From Henriciella sp. (GTDB taxonomy: Bacteria > Pseudomonadota > Alphaproteobacteria > Caulobacterales > Hyphomonadaceae): 64,000 bases of DNA. Below are positions 36,599 through 48,429 of the stretch, one piece after another. How positions within the stretch are numbered: position 1 is the stretch's first letter; each line of letters starts with the position of its first letter. Both the position numbers and the translations under genes were made by a program. The notes under the pieces were generated by a model. The model was not told the origin of the DNA and ran no database searches. It saw only the letters and a program-made list of their open reading frames with translations. The DNA lies in NCBI GenBank assembly GCA_013213785.1, contig JABSPZ010000010.1:124001-188000 (forward strand), written 5' to 3'.

Positions 36599-37330
36599 TC
36601 ACGTTGGGGGATTGGACGCGATCCAGTTGAGGAACAAGACGTTCGCATTCGCCGTCATATGCGCAATGATTGGGACGATCACCGTCCCGCTCATCATCCG
36701 AAGGACGCCAAACCCGACGCCGCTCAAGAAGACGACAAACATGGCGGCTGGGGAGTATTGGAGGTGGCTGAAGGCAAACGCCAAACTGGACAGCGTGATC
36801 GCCGCAACAGGGCTGAGCCCCCGCGCAATAATGGTTCCGAAGGCGACACCCCTGAACGCGACTTCTTCAACAATGGGCGCCATGATGACGGCAACGAAAA
36901 CGTAAGCGAGCGACCAGTTTTGCGGCGCGAAGACAGCCTCATTCACCTCGCCGCGATACTGCCAGCCCTCCTCACTCATGAAACTGCCGACCAACAGGCT
37001 CGGGATGATCAAAATGAGCGGCCCCAGGATCGCACCGACCACGAGCCAAGGCGTCTCGGCCCGCATCTCACCCGCAAAGGGCCCTGCCCCAATCGCGCTG
37101 GACCATAAGCTCATTGTGGCAAACCAACCTGCCATCGCAACGCAGGAGACGAGCCATAGTGTTTGGTAGGCGCCGATCTCTTCGATCGATCCAGGACTAA
37201 AATTCGGCACAAATTCGAGCGCGATCAGCACCGCACCGGTGAGGAATAGAACCGGTGCGAGGACGACCCAGAAAACGGCCATCCATGGCTCGCGCGCAAG
37301 GGCTTGAGGCGTCTTGTATGGGCCAAGCAT
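36599..37330 (-). CDS. CPBP-family intramembrane protease
   Basis: 243-aa membrane protein with about seven helices. The CPBP (CAAX protease/bacteriocin-processing) signature is intact: EEVAFRG (EExxxR) and later the histidine in FAFSHLQYSP. These residues form the active site in the membrane. Substrate unknown; in bacteria such proteins serve in immunity to peptides or envelope processing. Confidence 0.88.
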   Translation of the reverse strand: MLGPYKTPQALAREPWMAVFWVVLAPVLFLTGAVLIALEFVPNFSPGSIEEIGAYQTLWLVSCVAMAGWFATMSLWSSAIGAGPFAGEMRAETPWLVVGAILGPLILIIPSLLVGSFMSEEGWQYRGEVNEAVFAPQNWSLAYVFVAVIMAPIVEEVAFRGVAFGTIIARGLSPVAAITLSSLAFAFSHLQYSPAAMFVVFLSGVGFGVLRMMSGTVIVPIIAHMTANANVLFLNWIASNPPT

Positions 37331-37387
37331 AGTGTCGGCTTAAGACTCGTCGGTCTCAGAGACAAGCACTGAATAAGACAGGTGCGT

Positions 37388-38020
37388 TTAGCTCTCGTCG
37401 GCAGGGCGCAAGGCGACCAATTCATCGGTCATGCTGTTGATCTTTGCGATCAGCGCATCAGACGAACCGTTATTCTGATCCAAAATCGACAGGAATTGCG
37501 CTTGCTGCTCAATCGCCAGCCAGATCAGATTGCCTTCGGCGTTCAAAGCCACATCAACAACTTGGTACTTGCCACCACGATTCAGAACGCGCCAGCGTAC
37601 TTCCAACTCTTGGCCGTCAGCGCGGACGATTTCTGTATCGACAATTGAATCGCGCGCATTGCGATCGGTTGAGCCGACAACTTTTACGTCACGTCCGCGA
37701 TACTCATTGAAGTAAAACTCATACACAGCGAGGGCGTACGCGCGAAAGGTCGCCAAATAGGCTTCCATCTCTTCATCTGAGAAGCGTTTGGCATATTTGC
37801 CGATCACAAATTTTGCGACGGCGTCGAGATTCGCAAACTCATCCATATAGGATTGAAACTGGACGCGGCGCTCAGCGGCTGTGAGACCTGGCGCGTTCAG
37901 CGAGGCCAAAACATCATTGGCGTTGCTGCGCACATATTCTTCTGTTTGCGTATCTGCGAAGGCTGGCAGGGCCGTAAAAGCCAGCATCGCGGCGGACAAT
38001 ATCCACTTGCGAGAGATCAT
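37388..38020 (-). CDS. mlaC: MlaC-type phospholipid-binding periplasmic protein
   Basis: Shuttles phospholipid between the outer-membrane MlaA complex and the inner-membrane MlaFEDB transporter. A signal peptide (ISRKWILSAAMLAFTALPAFA, residues 2-22) is followed by the Ttg2D/MlaC fold with FVIGKYAKRFSDEEMEAYLATF, typical of the family. 210 aa from the ATG at 38020. It follows mlaA with a 4-bp gap; the ABC transporter genes are not in the window. Confidence 0.9.
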   Translation of the reverse strand: MISRKWILSAAMLAFTALPAFADTQTEEYVRSNANDVLASLNAPGLTAAERRVQFQSYMDEFANLDAVAKFVIGKYAKRFSDEEMEAYLATFRAYALAVYEFYFNEYRGRDVKVVGSTDRNARDSIVDTEIVRADGQELEVRWRVLNRGGKYQVVDVALNAEGNLIWLAIEQQAQFLSILDQNNGSSDALIAKINSMTDELVALRPADES

Positions 38021-38024
38021 GATT

Positions 38025-38798
38025 CTATTCCTCTGACTCGAATTCATCTTCATCGCCGAAATCATAAGCATCGAAATCGGGCAAATCTTTGAACGGGTCT
38101 TCTTGCTCTCGGCCATCGCGTATCGCGGCGGCTCTTTGTTGTGTATAATTTCGGCGTAGAGCCACATAAGGCTCAGGCTGGTCACGCAGGACTTCCACGG
38201 CCTCGATCACGCGCTCGCGCGTCGAAACAACATTGGTAACCTGACGGGCAATTCGAAACTCTGTGTCGCCTTCGAAGCGCGCATAGTTCAGGGGATCAAA
38301 CGCCATATCGACGCCGAACCCGACTGTGTCGCGAAGGTTTGATGCGCCGAGCAAAGGCAGAACAATGTAGGGTCCGTTGGGCACGCCCCACGTTCCGAGC
38401 GTCTGCCCGAAGTCTTCTTGGTGCTTCGGAACATCGAGGGCGGTCGCAACATCAAAGATCCCAGCAACGCCGACGGTTGAGTTCACAAAAAACCGGGTCG
38501 CCGTGTCAAAAGATGCCAGCGGCTTGCCTTGCAAGAGCGTGTTCGCGAACACGACGGGTTGGCCGAGATTGGTCAACACGTTGTTGACGCCGCCGCGGAC
38601 AGGCTCATTCGTAACCGCACGATAGCCTTTTGCCACCGGCTCTAAGACCGCTCGGTCTACACCGTCATTGAAGGCATATACGCCGCGATTCCAGCCCTCG
38701 AGCGGATCATACACCGCTGTTGAACTCGCATCCTCGTTCGTCGTCGCGCAAGCTGCAAGCGCGAGCATCGAACCTGATAGAGCGAAAGTTCGTTTCAT
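38025..38798 (-). CDS. mlaA: MlaA-family outer membrane lipoprotein
   Basis: Removes phospholipids from the outer leaflet of the outer membrane. Lipobox LALAAC near residues 13-18, then YDPLEGWNRGVYAFNDGVDRAVLEPVAKGYR, the standard VacJ/MlaA opening, and GTWGVPNGPYIVLPLLG later. The C-terminus is an unusually acidic tail (DFDAYDFGDEDEFESEE). First gene of mlaA-mlaC, divergent from the ArsR-methyltransferase gene. Confidence 0.95.
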   Translation of the reverse strand: MKRTFALSGSMLALAACATTNEDASSTAVYDPLEGWNRGVYAFNDGVDRAVLEPVAKGYRAVTNEPVRGGVNNVLTNLGQPVVFANTLLQGKPLASFDTATRFFVNSTVGVAGIFDVATALDVPKHQEDFGQTLGTWGVPNGPYIVLPLLGASNLRDTVGFGVDMAFDPLNYARFEGDTEFRIARQVTNVVSTRERVIEAVEVLRDQPEPYVALRRNYTQQRAAAIRDGREQEDPFKDLPDFDAYDFGDEDEFESEE

Positions 38799-38931
38799 AT
38801 TATCCGATCCTTCTTATCGGCGGACGATATGAGTGCGCATATGCCCGAAATCAAATAAACCTAATGTGAATATTCAGACAGATGTTAAAAGTGTGTCGCC
38901 CGAGGCACAATTTTAAGACGCAATTCAACCC

Positions 38932-38964
38932 TTGCAAATCATATAAATGATCGTTTATATGATT
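38932..38964 (+). promoter_or_regulatory. leaderless promoter overlapped by a 28-bp palindromic operator
   Basis: A -35-like TTGCAA (38932-38937) and a -10-like TTATAT (38955-38960) are 17 bp apart, which puts the expected RNA start at or next to the ATG at 38967. There is no Shine-Dalgarno sequence, so the mRNA may be leaderless. The promoter is covered by an inverted repeat with 11-bp perfect arms, AATCATATAAA (38937-38947) and TTTATATGATT (38954-38964), the size and AT-rich type bound by ArsR/SmtB repressors. The gene that follows encodes such a protein, so autorepression is likely. Confidence 0.65.
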
Positions 38965-38966
38965 AT

Positions 38967-39944
38967 ATGTCAATTCCAACCGATCACCTTGTAGACACCC
39001 TTAAGGCGGCCGGAGAGCCAACGCGCCTGCGTATCCTGGCGCTTTTGCGCCGAGGTGACCTTGCTGTTGGCGAGCTGGTGCAGATCCTGGAACAGAGCCA
39101 GCCGCGCCTGTCACACCACCTGAAAACCCTCGCGACGTCCGGGCTGGTTGAGCGCCTCCCCGAAGGCGCTTGGGTGTTTTATCGCGCCCGCTCTAAAGAC
39201 TGGGCAGGACGTGTCCTGAACGCTTTGTTCGACGAGATCGATCTGAATGCGGAGCCCTACAAGACCGACGCAGAGGCGCTGCAAACTGTCCGACGCGCCC
39301 GGGCGACATCGGCAGAAGCCTATTTCTCAGAGATCGCTGAAGACTGGGACCGGTTACGCGCCCTCTATTATCCAGAAGATGCAATCGAACACGCTATTCT
39401 CGATCAAGTGGCCGGGCAAACTTTTGAGCGCGTTATTGATCTCGGCACAGGAACAGGGCGGATGCTGTCTTTGCTCGCTGCGCAGGCTCAGGAAGCGGAA
39501 GGGCTAGACCTATCGCACCACATGCTGACGGTCGCCCGCGCCAATCTCAATCGCGCTGAGATCCGCAACGCGCGGGTTCGGCAAGGCGATGTCACAGCAA
39601 CGCCGTTTGACGCGGCCAGCGCCGACTTGGTCCTTGTGCACCAAGTGCTCCACTATTTGGAAACGCCAGAGGACCTCCTCACAGAGGCGGCGCGCATTCT
39701 ACGCCCCGGCGGACGCCTCTTGGTGATTGATTTTGCCCCGCACGATTTAGAATTCTTGCGGGAAACCCAGGGCCATCGCCGCCTCGGTGTCCGCGAAGAA
39801 GACATGACCGAATGGGCGGATGCTGCCGGACTCGCCCTGGAAGCCCCTCTCCGGTTCGATCCTCCTGCCTCCCTTGATCAAGGCCTAAGCGTTCTCATTT
39901 GGAGCGCCACCCGCCCAGCCAACCAACAAGAAGTTGCCGCATGA
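38967..39944 (+). CDS. ArsR-type regulator fused to a SAM-dependent methyltransferase
   Basis: 325 aa. Residues 1-85 are an ArsR winged helix (EPTRLRILALLRRGDLAVGELVQIL, then QPRLSHHLKTLATSGLVERLPEG). Residues about 110-310 are a class I methyltransferase with the SAM loop VIDLGTGTGRML and motif III-like VLVHQVLHYL. I see no metal-binding CxC pair. This fusion regularly precedes metF and metH in alphaproteobacteria; sensing of SAM, homocysteine or SAH is a reasonable inference. Its stop overlaps the metF start (ATGA). Confidence 0.9.
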   Translation: MSIPTDHLVDTLKAAGEPTRLRILALLRRGDLAVGELVQILEQSQPRLSHHLKTLATSGLVERLPEGAWVFYRARSKDWAGRVLNALFDEIDLNAEPYKTDAEALQTVRRARATSAEAYFSEIAEDWDRLRALYYPEDAIEHAILDQVAGQTFERVIDLGTGTGRMLSLLAAQAQEAEGLDLSHHMLTVARANLNRAEIRNARVRQGDVTATPFDAASADLVLVHQVLHYLETPEDLLTEAARILRPGGRLLVIDFAPHDLEFLRETQGHRRLGVREEDMTEWADAAGLALEAPLRFDPPASLDQGLSVLIWSATRPANQQEVAA

Positions 39945-40855
39945 ATACGCTCGCTGTCGCCGCCCAACAGACCACCCCTGCCCCGAATGTTTCGTTCGAG
40001 TTCTTCCCGCCGAAGACCGACAAGATGGAGGCGAAACTCTGGGAATCGGTCGCGCGCCTCTCGCCAATGGCGCCGAAATTCGTCTCGGTCACATATGGCG
40101 CAGGCGGATCAACCCGCGACCGTACGCAAAAAACCGTAGCTAAGATTGCCCAAGACACGCCTCTGGCTCCGGCGGCGCACCTGACCTGCGTCGGGGCGAC
40201 GAAAGAAGAAGTTCTAAAGGTCGCTGAAGACTTCTGGGATGCCGGTGTCCGTCATCTGGTTGCGCTGCGCGGCGACCCGCCATCGGGCATGGGTGAGAAA
40301 TTCGAACAGCATCCTGGTGGTTACAAAGACAGCGTCGACCTCATCGCCGGCATTCGCGATCACTATGTCGGCCCAAATGTCCGCTTTGAGATCAGCGTCT
40401 CTTGCTATCCTGAGCAGCACCCAGACAGCCTCGGCTGGGACGAGGACATCGCGTTCCTGAAAGCCAAGCAAGACGCAGGCGCGGACCGCGCGATTACGCA
40501 ATTCTTCTTTGAGCCGGACGTCTATCTGTCCTTCCTGGAACGTGCCCGCGCCGGCGGCGTCACCATGCCGATTGTGCCTGGCATCATGCTGCAACCAAAC
40601 TTTAACGGCCTCGCCCGCATGGCAAAGGTCGTGGAAACTTCCGTCCCCGATTGGTTGTTCAAGCTCTATGAAGGCACTGAAGACGATCCAGAAACGCGCG
40701 AGCTCATCACCGCCAATGTCGCGGTCGAGCTTTGCCACAAACTGTCAGAGCAAGGCGTGAATGATTTCCACTTCTACACGCTCAACCGCGCCAACCTCGC
40801 GCTCTCCACGTGCCGTTTGCTCGGCTTGAAACCAAAGGCAGCCGTCGCATCATGA
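39941..40855 (+). CDS. metF: 5,10-methylenetetrahydrofolate reductase
   Basis: Flavoenzyme reducing methylene-THF to methyl-THF, the methyl donor for MetH. It has VSFEFFPPKTDKME near the N-terminus, VSVTYGAGGSTRDRT, HLVALRGDPP, and DRAITQFFFEPDVYLSF, all family blocks, in 304 aa. ATG overlaps the upstream stop by four bases and its own stop overlaps metH part 1, so the three genes are translationally coupled. Confidence 0.97.
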   Translation: MNTLAVAAQQTTPAPNVSFEFFPPKTDKMEAKLWESVARLSPMAPKFVSVTYGAGGSTRDRTQKTVAKIAQDTPLAPAAHLTCVGATKEEVLKVAEDFWDAGVRHLVALRGDPPSGMGEKFEQHPGGYKDSVDLIAGIRDHYVGPNVRFEISVSCYPEQHPDSLGWDEDIAFLKAKQDAGADRAITQFFFEPDVYLSFLERARAGGVTMPIVPGIMLQPNFNGLARMAKVVETSVPDWLFKLYEGTEDDPETRELITANVAVELCHKLSEQGVNDFHFYTLNRANLALSTCRLLGLKPKAAVAS

Positions 40856-41928
40856 CCGACCGTAAGACTCGTATCGAACAGCTCCACGCCGCCGCCAAAG
40901 AGCGCATCCTTCTACTGGATGGGTCTTGGGGCGTGATGTTCCAAAAAATGGGACTCAGCGAAGATGATTTTCGCAACGAGCACTTCAATACCGAGACCTA
41001 TCCCGGCCAGATGAAGGGCAATAATGATATCCTCTGTCTGACCCGCCCGGATCGAGTGTCCTATCTGCATGACGCCTATTTCGAAGCCGGTGCAGATATC
41101 ACAGAGACCAACACATTCTCAGCGACGACGATCGCGATGGATGATTATGACCTGACGCTTCAGGACGTGATCGACATCAATTTTGAGGGGGCCAAGCTGG
41201 CCCGCGCCTCCGCCGATGCCTGGACGGAGAAAGAACCGCATAAACCGCGCTTTGCCGCGGGCTCCATTGGACCGCTCAACAAGATGCTCTCGATGAGCTC
41301 GGACGTGAACAATCCTGGGGCGCGCGAAGTCGTCTTTGATCAAGTCTATCAGGCCTATCGCGAACAGATCAAAGCCCTAAACGAGGGCGGCGTTCATATG
41401 TATTTGGTCGAAACGATCACCGATACATTGAACTGCAAAGCCGCGATTAAAGCGATGATGGATCTCGAAACCGAAGGCATGGACAAGCTCCCGCTTTGGA
41501 TTTCCGGGACAATCACCGACCGCTCTGGCCGCACACTTTCAGGACAGACCGTAGAAGCGTTCTGGAACTCTGTACGCCATGCGAAACCGTTTGCGATTGG
41601 CTTTAATTGCGCGCTCGGCGCAGAACTCATGCGCCCGCACATCTCATCACTCTCGCGCATCTCAGACACATTGGTTGCGGCCTTTCCGAACGCTGGACTG
41701 CCGAACGAGATGGGCGAATATGATGAAGAGCCGCACGAGACATCCAACAAGCTTAGCGGTTGGGCGCATGATGGCATGGTCAACATTGTCGGCGGTTGCT
41801 GCGGTACCACGCCCGCGCATGTGAAAGCGCTGGCGAAATCGATCGAAGGCATTAAACCGCGCGAAGTCGTGCCGAGCAAAAACACAATGCGCCTGGCTGG
41901 CCTCGAACCCTTCGAACTGGCAAATTAA
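40852..41928 (+). CDS. metH: methionine synthase, homocysteine-binding subunit (split MetH, part 1)
   Basis: The homocysteine S-methyltransferase module, 358 aa. The zinc-binding cysteines are in FNCALGAE and GGCCGTTPAH near the C-terminus. The N-terminus ILLLDGSWGVMFQKMGL matches the start of full-length MetH, and the protein ends where the pterin-binding domain would begin. The remaining MetH modules are in a separate gene at 42901-45534. A split MetH is known in Caulobacter-like bacteria; the two extra genes between the halves here are notable. Confidence 0.94.
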   Translation: MTDRKTRIEQLHAAAKERILLLDGSWGVMFQKMGLSEDDFRNEHFNTETYPGQMKGNNDILCLTRPDRVSYLHDAYFEAGADITETNTFSATTIAMDDYDLTLQDVIDINFEGAKLARASADAWTEKEPHKPRFAAGSIGPLNKMLSMSSDVNNPGAREVVFDQVYQAYREQIKALNEGGVHMYLVETITDTLNCKAAIKAMMDLETEGMDKLPLWISGTITDRSGRTLSGQTVEAFWNSVRHAKPFAIGFNCALGAELMRPHISSLSRISDTLVAAFPNAGLPNEMGEYDEEPHETSNKLSGWAHDGMVNIVGGCCGTTPAHVKALAKSIEGIKPREVVPSKNTMRLAGLEPFELAN

Positions 41929-41959
41929 GCACCCCACTAACGGACAGGAGGAATACGAA

Positions 41960-42511
41960 ATGAAAGTCTATGACCAGCTTGATGATCGCATCATCAAATT
42001 CATTGAAAAGCAGAAGATGTTTTTCGTCGCCTCCGCTCCGCTTTCCGCTGACGGCCATATCAACCTGTCTCCAAAAGGCTATGACGCGTTCAAAGTGCTG
42101 GATGACACGACGGTCGCTTGGCTCGACCTTGGCGGCTCTGGCATCGAGACGCAGGCCCATGTGCAAGAAAATGGCCGCATCACGATCATGTTCTGTGCCT
42201 TTGAGGGCCCGGCCAACATTCTCCGCCTGTTCGGGACCGGTGAGATTATCAATCCTCACCATGCCGAATGGGATGAGATGATGAGCCTGTTCCCGGGCTT
42301 TGAGCGCGCACGCGGGGTCTTCAAAGTGAAGCTCACCCGGATCCAGGACAGCTGCGGCTGGGGCGTGCCGTTCTATGAGTTCAAAGGCGAGCGCGATCAA
42401 CTCACGCGCTATGTCGACAATAAGACCAAGGAAGAGTGGATCGAGAGCCGATACGCGAAGAACTCTGAAAGCATTGATGGTCTCAAAGGCCTCGTTCGGG
42501 AGTACAGCTAA
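41960..42511 (+). CDS. pyridoxamine 5'-phosphate oxidase-fold protein
   Basis: 183-aa flavin-binding split-barrel protein. Blocks are KMFFVASAPLSADGHINLSPKGYD and FCAFEGPANILRLFGTGEI, as in the PNPOx-like family of general flavin-dependent oxidoreductases. It has a very strong ribosome site (AGGAGG, 41945-41950). It sits between the two halves of metH and overlaps the DUF1428 gene by one base. Not the biosynthetic PdxH, whose signature is different. Confidence 0.88.
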   Translation: MKVYDQLDDRIIKFIEKQKMFFVASAPLSADGHINLSPKGYDAFKVLDDTTVAWLDLGGSGIETQAHVQENGRITIMFCAFEGPANILRLFGTGEIINPHHAEWDEMMSLFPGFERARGVFKVKLTRIQDSCGWGVPFYEFKGERDQLTRYVDNKTKEEWIESRYAKNSESIDGLKGLVREYS

Positions 42512-42864
42512 TGACCTATATTGATGGTTTCGTCTGCGCCGTGCCGGTCGAAAACAAAGAGGCCTTTATCGAGCATTCGCGCATCACCTCGCCTGTTTTC
42601 AAAAAGTATGGCGCGCTGCGCGTCATGGACAATTGGGGCGATGAGGTTCCGGACGGCAAGCACACCTCGTTCCCGATGGCCGTCAAAGCTAAGCCGGGCG
42701 AAGTGATTGTGTTTTCCTGGATCGAGTGGCCGTCCAAAGAAGCCCACGAAAAGGGTATGGAAGCCTGCATCAAGGACCCGGTTTTCAATGATGAGAACAT
42801 GACCATGCCGTTCGACGGCGCCCGGATGCTGATCGGAAGTTTCGAGAACATTTTCGAAGAATAG
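42511..42864 (+). CDS. DUF1428 family protein
   Basis: 117-aa dimeric ferredoxin-like-fold protein of unknown function. MTYIDGFVCAVPVENKEAF at the start, then VFSWIEWPSKEAHEKGM, and the C-terminal MPFDGARMLIGSFE are characteristic of DUF1428. It shares the last base of the preceding stop codon as its start, so it is co-translated with the PNPOx-like gene. Location within the methionine cluster does not by itself imply a role there. Confidence 0.9.
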   Translation: MTYIDGFVCAVPVENKEAFIEHSRITSPVFKKYGALRVMDNWGDEVPDGKHTSFPMAVKAKPGEVIVFSWIEWPSKEAHEKGMEACIKDPVFNDENMTMPFDGARMLIGSFENIFEE

Positions 42865-42900
42865 GCGTCATCGTCAAAACTGCGAGATAACAAAAATAGC

Positions 42901-45534
42901 ATGACCACCTCAGCCTCCCAGAGCTTCGTCAATATTGGCGAGCGCACCAATGTCACCGGATCTGCACGATTTCGGAAACTGATCGTCAATGGCGATTATG
43001 CGACCGCCGTGGAAGTGGCGCGCCAGCAAGTCGAGAATGGCGCTCAGATCATCGACATCAACATGGATGAAGGCATGTTAGATGGCGCTGAGGCGATGAC
43101 GACTTTCCTCAATCTGATCGCAGCCGAACCGGATATTGCCCGCGTGCCGATTATGATTGATAGCTCCAAATGGGAAGTCATCGAAGCCGGCCTGAAATGC
43201 GTTCAGGGCAAGGCGGTCGTGAACTCGATCTCGATGAAAGAAGGCGAAGACCAGTTCCGCGAGCAAGCCCGCAAATGCTTGTCTTATGGCGCGGCTGTCG
43301 TCGTCATGGCGTTTGATGAAGTGGGGCAGGCCGATACCGCGCCGCGCAAGATTGAGATCTGTCAGCGCGCCTTCAAAATCCTCACTGAGCAGGTTGGCTT
43401 CCCAGCCGAAGACATCATTTTCGATCCGAACATTTTCGCCGTTGCCACCGGGATTGATGAGCACAATAGTTACGCCGTTGATTTCATCGAAGCGACCAAG
43501 GTGATCCGCGAAACTTGCCCGGGCTGTCATATCTCTGGCGGGCTCTCAAATGTGAGCTTTAGTTTCCGGGGCAATGAGCCGGTGCGCCGGGCTATGCACT
43601 CGGTCTTTCTTTACCATGCGATCCCAGCGGGCATGGATATGGGTATCGTTAATGCGGGCCAGCTCGACATCTATGACGAGATTGAACCAAAGCTGCGTGA
43701 GCTCGTCGAAGACGTGGTGCTCAACCGCAATGATGAGGCAACGGAAGCCCTAGTCGATTATGCCGAACAATTCCGCGGCCAGAAAGGCAAGACAGCCGAG
43801 AAAGACCTGTCTTGGCGCGAGCTGCCGGTCAATAAGCGCCTCGAACATGCGCTGGTAAATGGGATCACGGAGTTTATCGACGCGGATACTGAAGAGGCCC
43901 GCGCCGAAGCAGCCCGCCCGCTGCACGTGATCGAAGGACCGTTGATGGATGGTATGAATGTCGTCGGCGACCTGTTCGGCTCAGGAAAAATGTTCCTGCC
44001 GCAAGTGGTGAAATCAGCCCGCGTGATGAAAGCCGCGGTCGCCTATCTCGACCCCTTCATGCAGGCCGAAAAAGAAGAGCTCGGCACCGTCGATATCTCG
44101 AACGGCAAAGTCCTGATGGCCACGGTCAAAGGCGACGTCCACGATATCGGCAAGAACATTGTCGGCGTCGTACTCGCCTGTAATGGCTATGAGATTGTCG
44201 ATATGGGCGTCATGGTCCCGTGCGAGGACATCCTCGCCAAAGCCGAGGAAGAGAAGGTCGACATTATCGGCCTATCCGGGCTGATCACGCCAAGCCTGGA
44301 CGAGATGGTCTATGTTGCGCGCGAGATGCAGCGCACGGGCATGAAGCAGCCGCTATTGATAGGCGGCGCGACCACTTCGCCTGCGCACACAGCCGTCAAA
44401 ATTGACCCCGCCCGCGACAATGGCCCGACCATCCACGTGACCGATGCAAGCCGCGCGGTGGGCGTCGTCTCCGCTCTGTTGTCGGATGAGGAGCGTCCCC
44501 TTTTCGTTGAAACAGCGCAGGCTAAGTATCAGCGCATGCGCGATAGCCGCGCTGGCGGGCCGCCAAAGCCGCGCCACCCAATCAAAGTCGCGCGCGCGCA
44601 CGCCCACACGCTGGAGGCCCCTGCCCCGCAAGCGCCGAGTTTTACAGGTACGCAGGTGTTCGAGGATTTCGATCTGTCCGAACTCGCCCGCTATATTGAT
44701 TGGACGCCTTATTTCTCGAGCTGGAACCTCGCCGGGCGCTTCCCGCAAATCCTGGATGATGAGATTGTTGGCGAGGCCGCGCGCGACCTTTGGCGCGATA
44801 CCGAAAACATGATGCAGCAAATCCTGGGTCAGGATTGGTTCAAGCCAAAAGCGGTGATTGGCTTCTGGGGCGCCGAGCGCAAAGGCGACGATATCAAGCT
44901 AGAAACCGGCGATACGTTCCATACGCTTCGCCAGCAAATGGTCAAAGACAATACGCGCGCCAATTTCGCGCTGTCCGACTTTGTCGCCGAGAAAGGTGAC
45001 CATATTGGCGGGTTTGCTGTGACCGCGGGGCCAGAAGCCGAAGAGATCGCCAAACAGTTCGAAGCCGAGGCCGATGATTACTCCGCCATCATGGTCAAAG
45101 CTTTGGCCGACCGCTTCGCTGAAGCCATGGCCGAATATATGCACGAACAAGTGCGCAAACATCATTGGGGCTATGCCAGCGATGAAACGCTCTCAAATGC
45201 GGAGCTAATCAAGGAAAGCTATACCGGCATCCGCCCTGCACCGGGTTATCCCTGCCAGCCGGATCACACCGAGAAAGAGACATTGTTCAAACTCTTGCAA
45301 GCGGATCGCATTGGGATGGAGCTCACCTCCAGCTTTGCGATGACGCCGGCCGCGTCGGTCTCTGGCCTTTATATTGGCCATCCGGAGAGCGTCTATTTCG
45401 CGGTCGGCCGGATCGAGCGCGATCAGGTCGAGGACTATGCCCAGCGCAAAGGCATGGACCTGCGCACAGCCGAGCGCTGGCTCGGTCCGATCTTGAACTA
45501 TGACCCAAGTGAAGTGGAAGAGGTCGCGGCGTGA
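42901..45534 (+). CDS. metH: methionine synthase, pterin/cobalamin/activation subunit (split MetH, part 2)
   Basis: 877 aa in MetH module order: pterin-binding domain ([16 protein letters not shown] at 9-24, [11 protein letters not shown]), cobalamin cap and Rossmann domain with the axial-ligand motif DVHDIGKN (412-419, H414), and the SAM-dependent reactivation domain ([16 protein letters not shown]). It methylates homocysteine via cob(I)alamin using methyl-THF, together with part 1. The ATG has no clear ribosome site (an A-rich leader precedes it), unlike the gene 36 bp upstream, so translation may be limited. Confidence 0.96.
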   Translation: MTTSASQSFVNIGERTNVTGSARFRKLIVNGDYATAVEVARQQVENGAQIIDINMDEGMLDGAEAMTTFLNLIAAEPDIARVPIMIDSSKWEVIEAGLKCVQGKAVVNSISMKEGEDQFREQARKCLSYGAAVVVMAFDEVGQADTAPRKIEICQRAFKILTEQVGFPAEDIIFDPNIFAVATGIDEHNSYAVDFIEATKVIRETCPGCHISGGLSNVSFSFRGNEPVRRAMHSVFLYHAIPAGMDMGIVNAGQLDIYDEIEPKLRELVEDVVLNRNDEATEALVDYAEQFRGQKGKTAEKDLSWRELPVNKRLEHALVNGITEFIDADTEEARAEAARPLHVIEGPLMDGMNVVGDLFGSGKMFLPQVVKSARVMKAAVAYLDPFMQAEKEELGTVDISNGKVLMATVKGDVHDIGKNIVGVVLACNGYEIVDMGVMVPCEDILAKAEEEKVDIIGLSGLITPSLDEMVYVAREMQRTGMKQPLLIGGATTSPAHTAVKIDPARDNGPTIHVTDASRAVGVVSALLSDEERPLFVETAQAKYQRMRDSRAGGPPKPRHPIKVARAHAHTLEAPAPQAPSFTGTQVFEDFDLSELARYIDWTPYFSSWNLAGRFPQILDDEIVGEAARDLWRDTENMMQQILGQDWFKPKAVIGFWGAERKGDDIKLETGDTFHTLRQQMVKDNTRANFALSDFVAEKGDHIGGFAVTAGPEAEEIAKQFEAEADDYSAIMVKALADRFAEAMAEYMHEQVRKHHWGYASDETLSNAELIKESYTGIRPAPGYPCQPDHTEKETLFKLLQADRIGMELTSSFAMTPAASVSGLYIGHPESVYFAVGRIERDQVEDYAQRKGMDLRTAERWLGPILNYDPSEVEEVAA

Positions 45535-45917
45535 CCCAAACCATCGCGAATGTAACGCTGCTTGTCCCCGACTATGACGCCGGCATCGCGTTTTATGTTG
45601 ATCAGCTTGGCTTCGACTTGCTGGAAGACACAAAGCTCAGCAAGACCAAAAGATGGGTCCGTGTGGCGCCTTAAGGCGCGGCGACGGCGCTGCTACTCGC
45701 CAAGGCGGATGGTGCGGCGCAAGACGCGGCCATTGGCCACCAAACCGGTGGCCGCGTGAGCTTCTTTCTGCATACGGATGATTTCGCCCGCGACTATGCC
45801 GCAATGCAAGCCAAGGGCGTCACTTTCAAGGAAGAGCCGCGTCATGAAGCCTATGGGTCTGTGGTCGTTTTCCAGGACCCGTTCGGCAATCTTTGGGACT
45901 TGATAGAGCCCAAATAA
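45531..45917 (+). pseudogene. VOC-family (glyoxalase-like) gene with premature stop
   Basis: Starts with a GTG that overlaps the metH stop (GTGA). The frame reads [25 protein letters not shown]..., a typical VOC beginning, then hits TAA at 45672-45674 (codon 48) after VRVAP. The same frame continues for 80 more codons, from GAATALLLAKADG to the canonical end DPFGNLWDLIEPK with a stop at 45917. One nonsense change thus breaks an otherwise complete 128-aa gene. A sequencing error is the alternative. Confidence 0.8.
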
Positions 45918-45918
45918 A

Positions 45919-45944
45919 AAGGCGGCGCTCGCAAGCACCGCCTT
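45919..45944 (-). terminator. rho-independent terminator of katG
   Basis: An 11-bp stem (AAGGCGGTGCT with AGCGCCGCCTT on the minus strand, one G-U pair) has a four-base loop and is followed on the minus strand by TTTTTATTT. It lies 25 bp after the katG stop. The plus-strand tail is weaker, but it could also serve the metH operon. Confidence 0.75.
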
Positions 45945-45969
45945 CTCAATTTCAAATCAATTCAGACGC

Positions 45970-48429
<2,460 letters not shown>

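Noticed and set aside
35714-37108. 464-aa open frame on the plus strand
   Set aside because: It runs antisense through the hydrolase, PaaI thioesterase and CPBP genes, all of which have clear family motifs; no motif is visible in the antisense product.
40214-40738. 174-aa minus-strand frame inside metF
   Set aside because: Antisense shadow of a well-recognised enzyme with no motif of its own.
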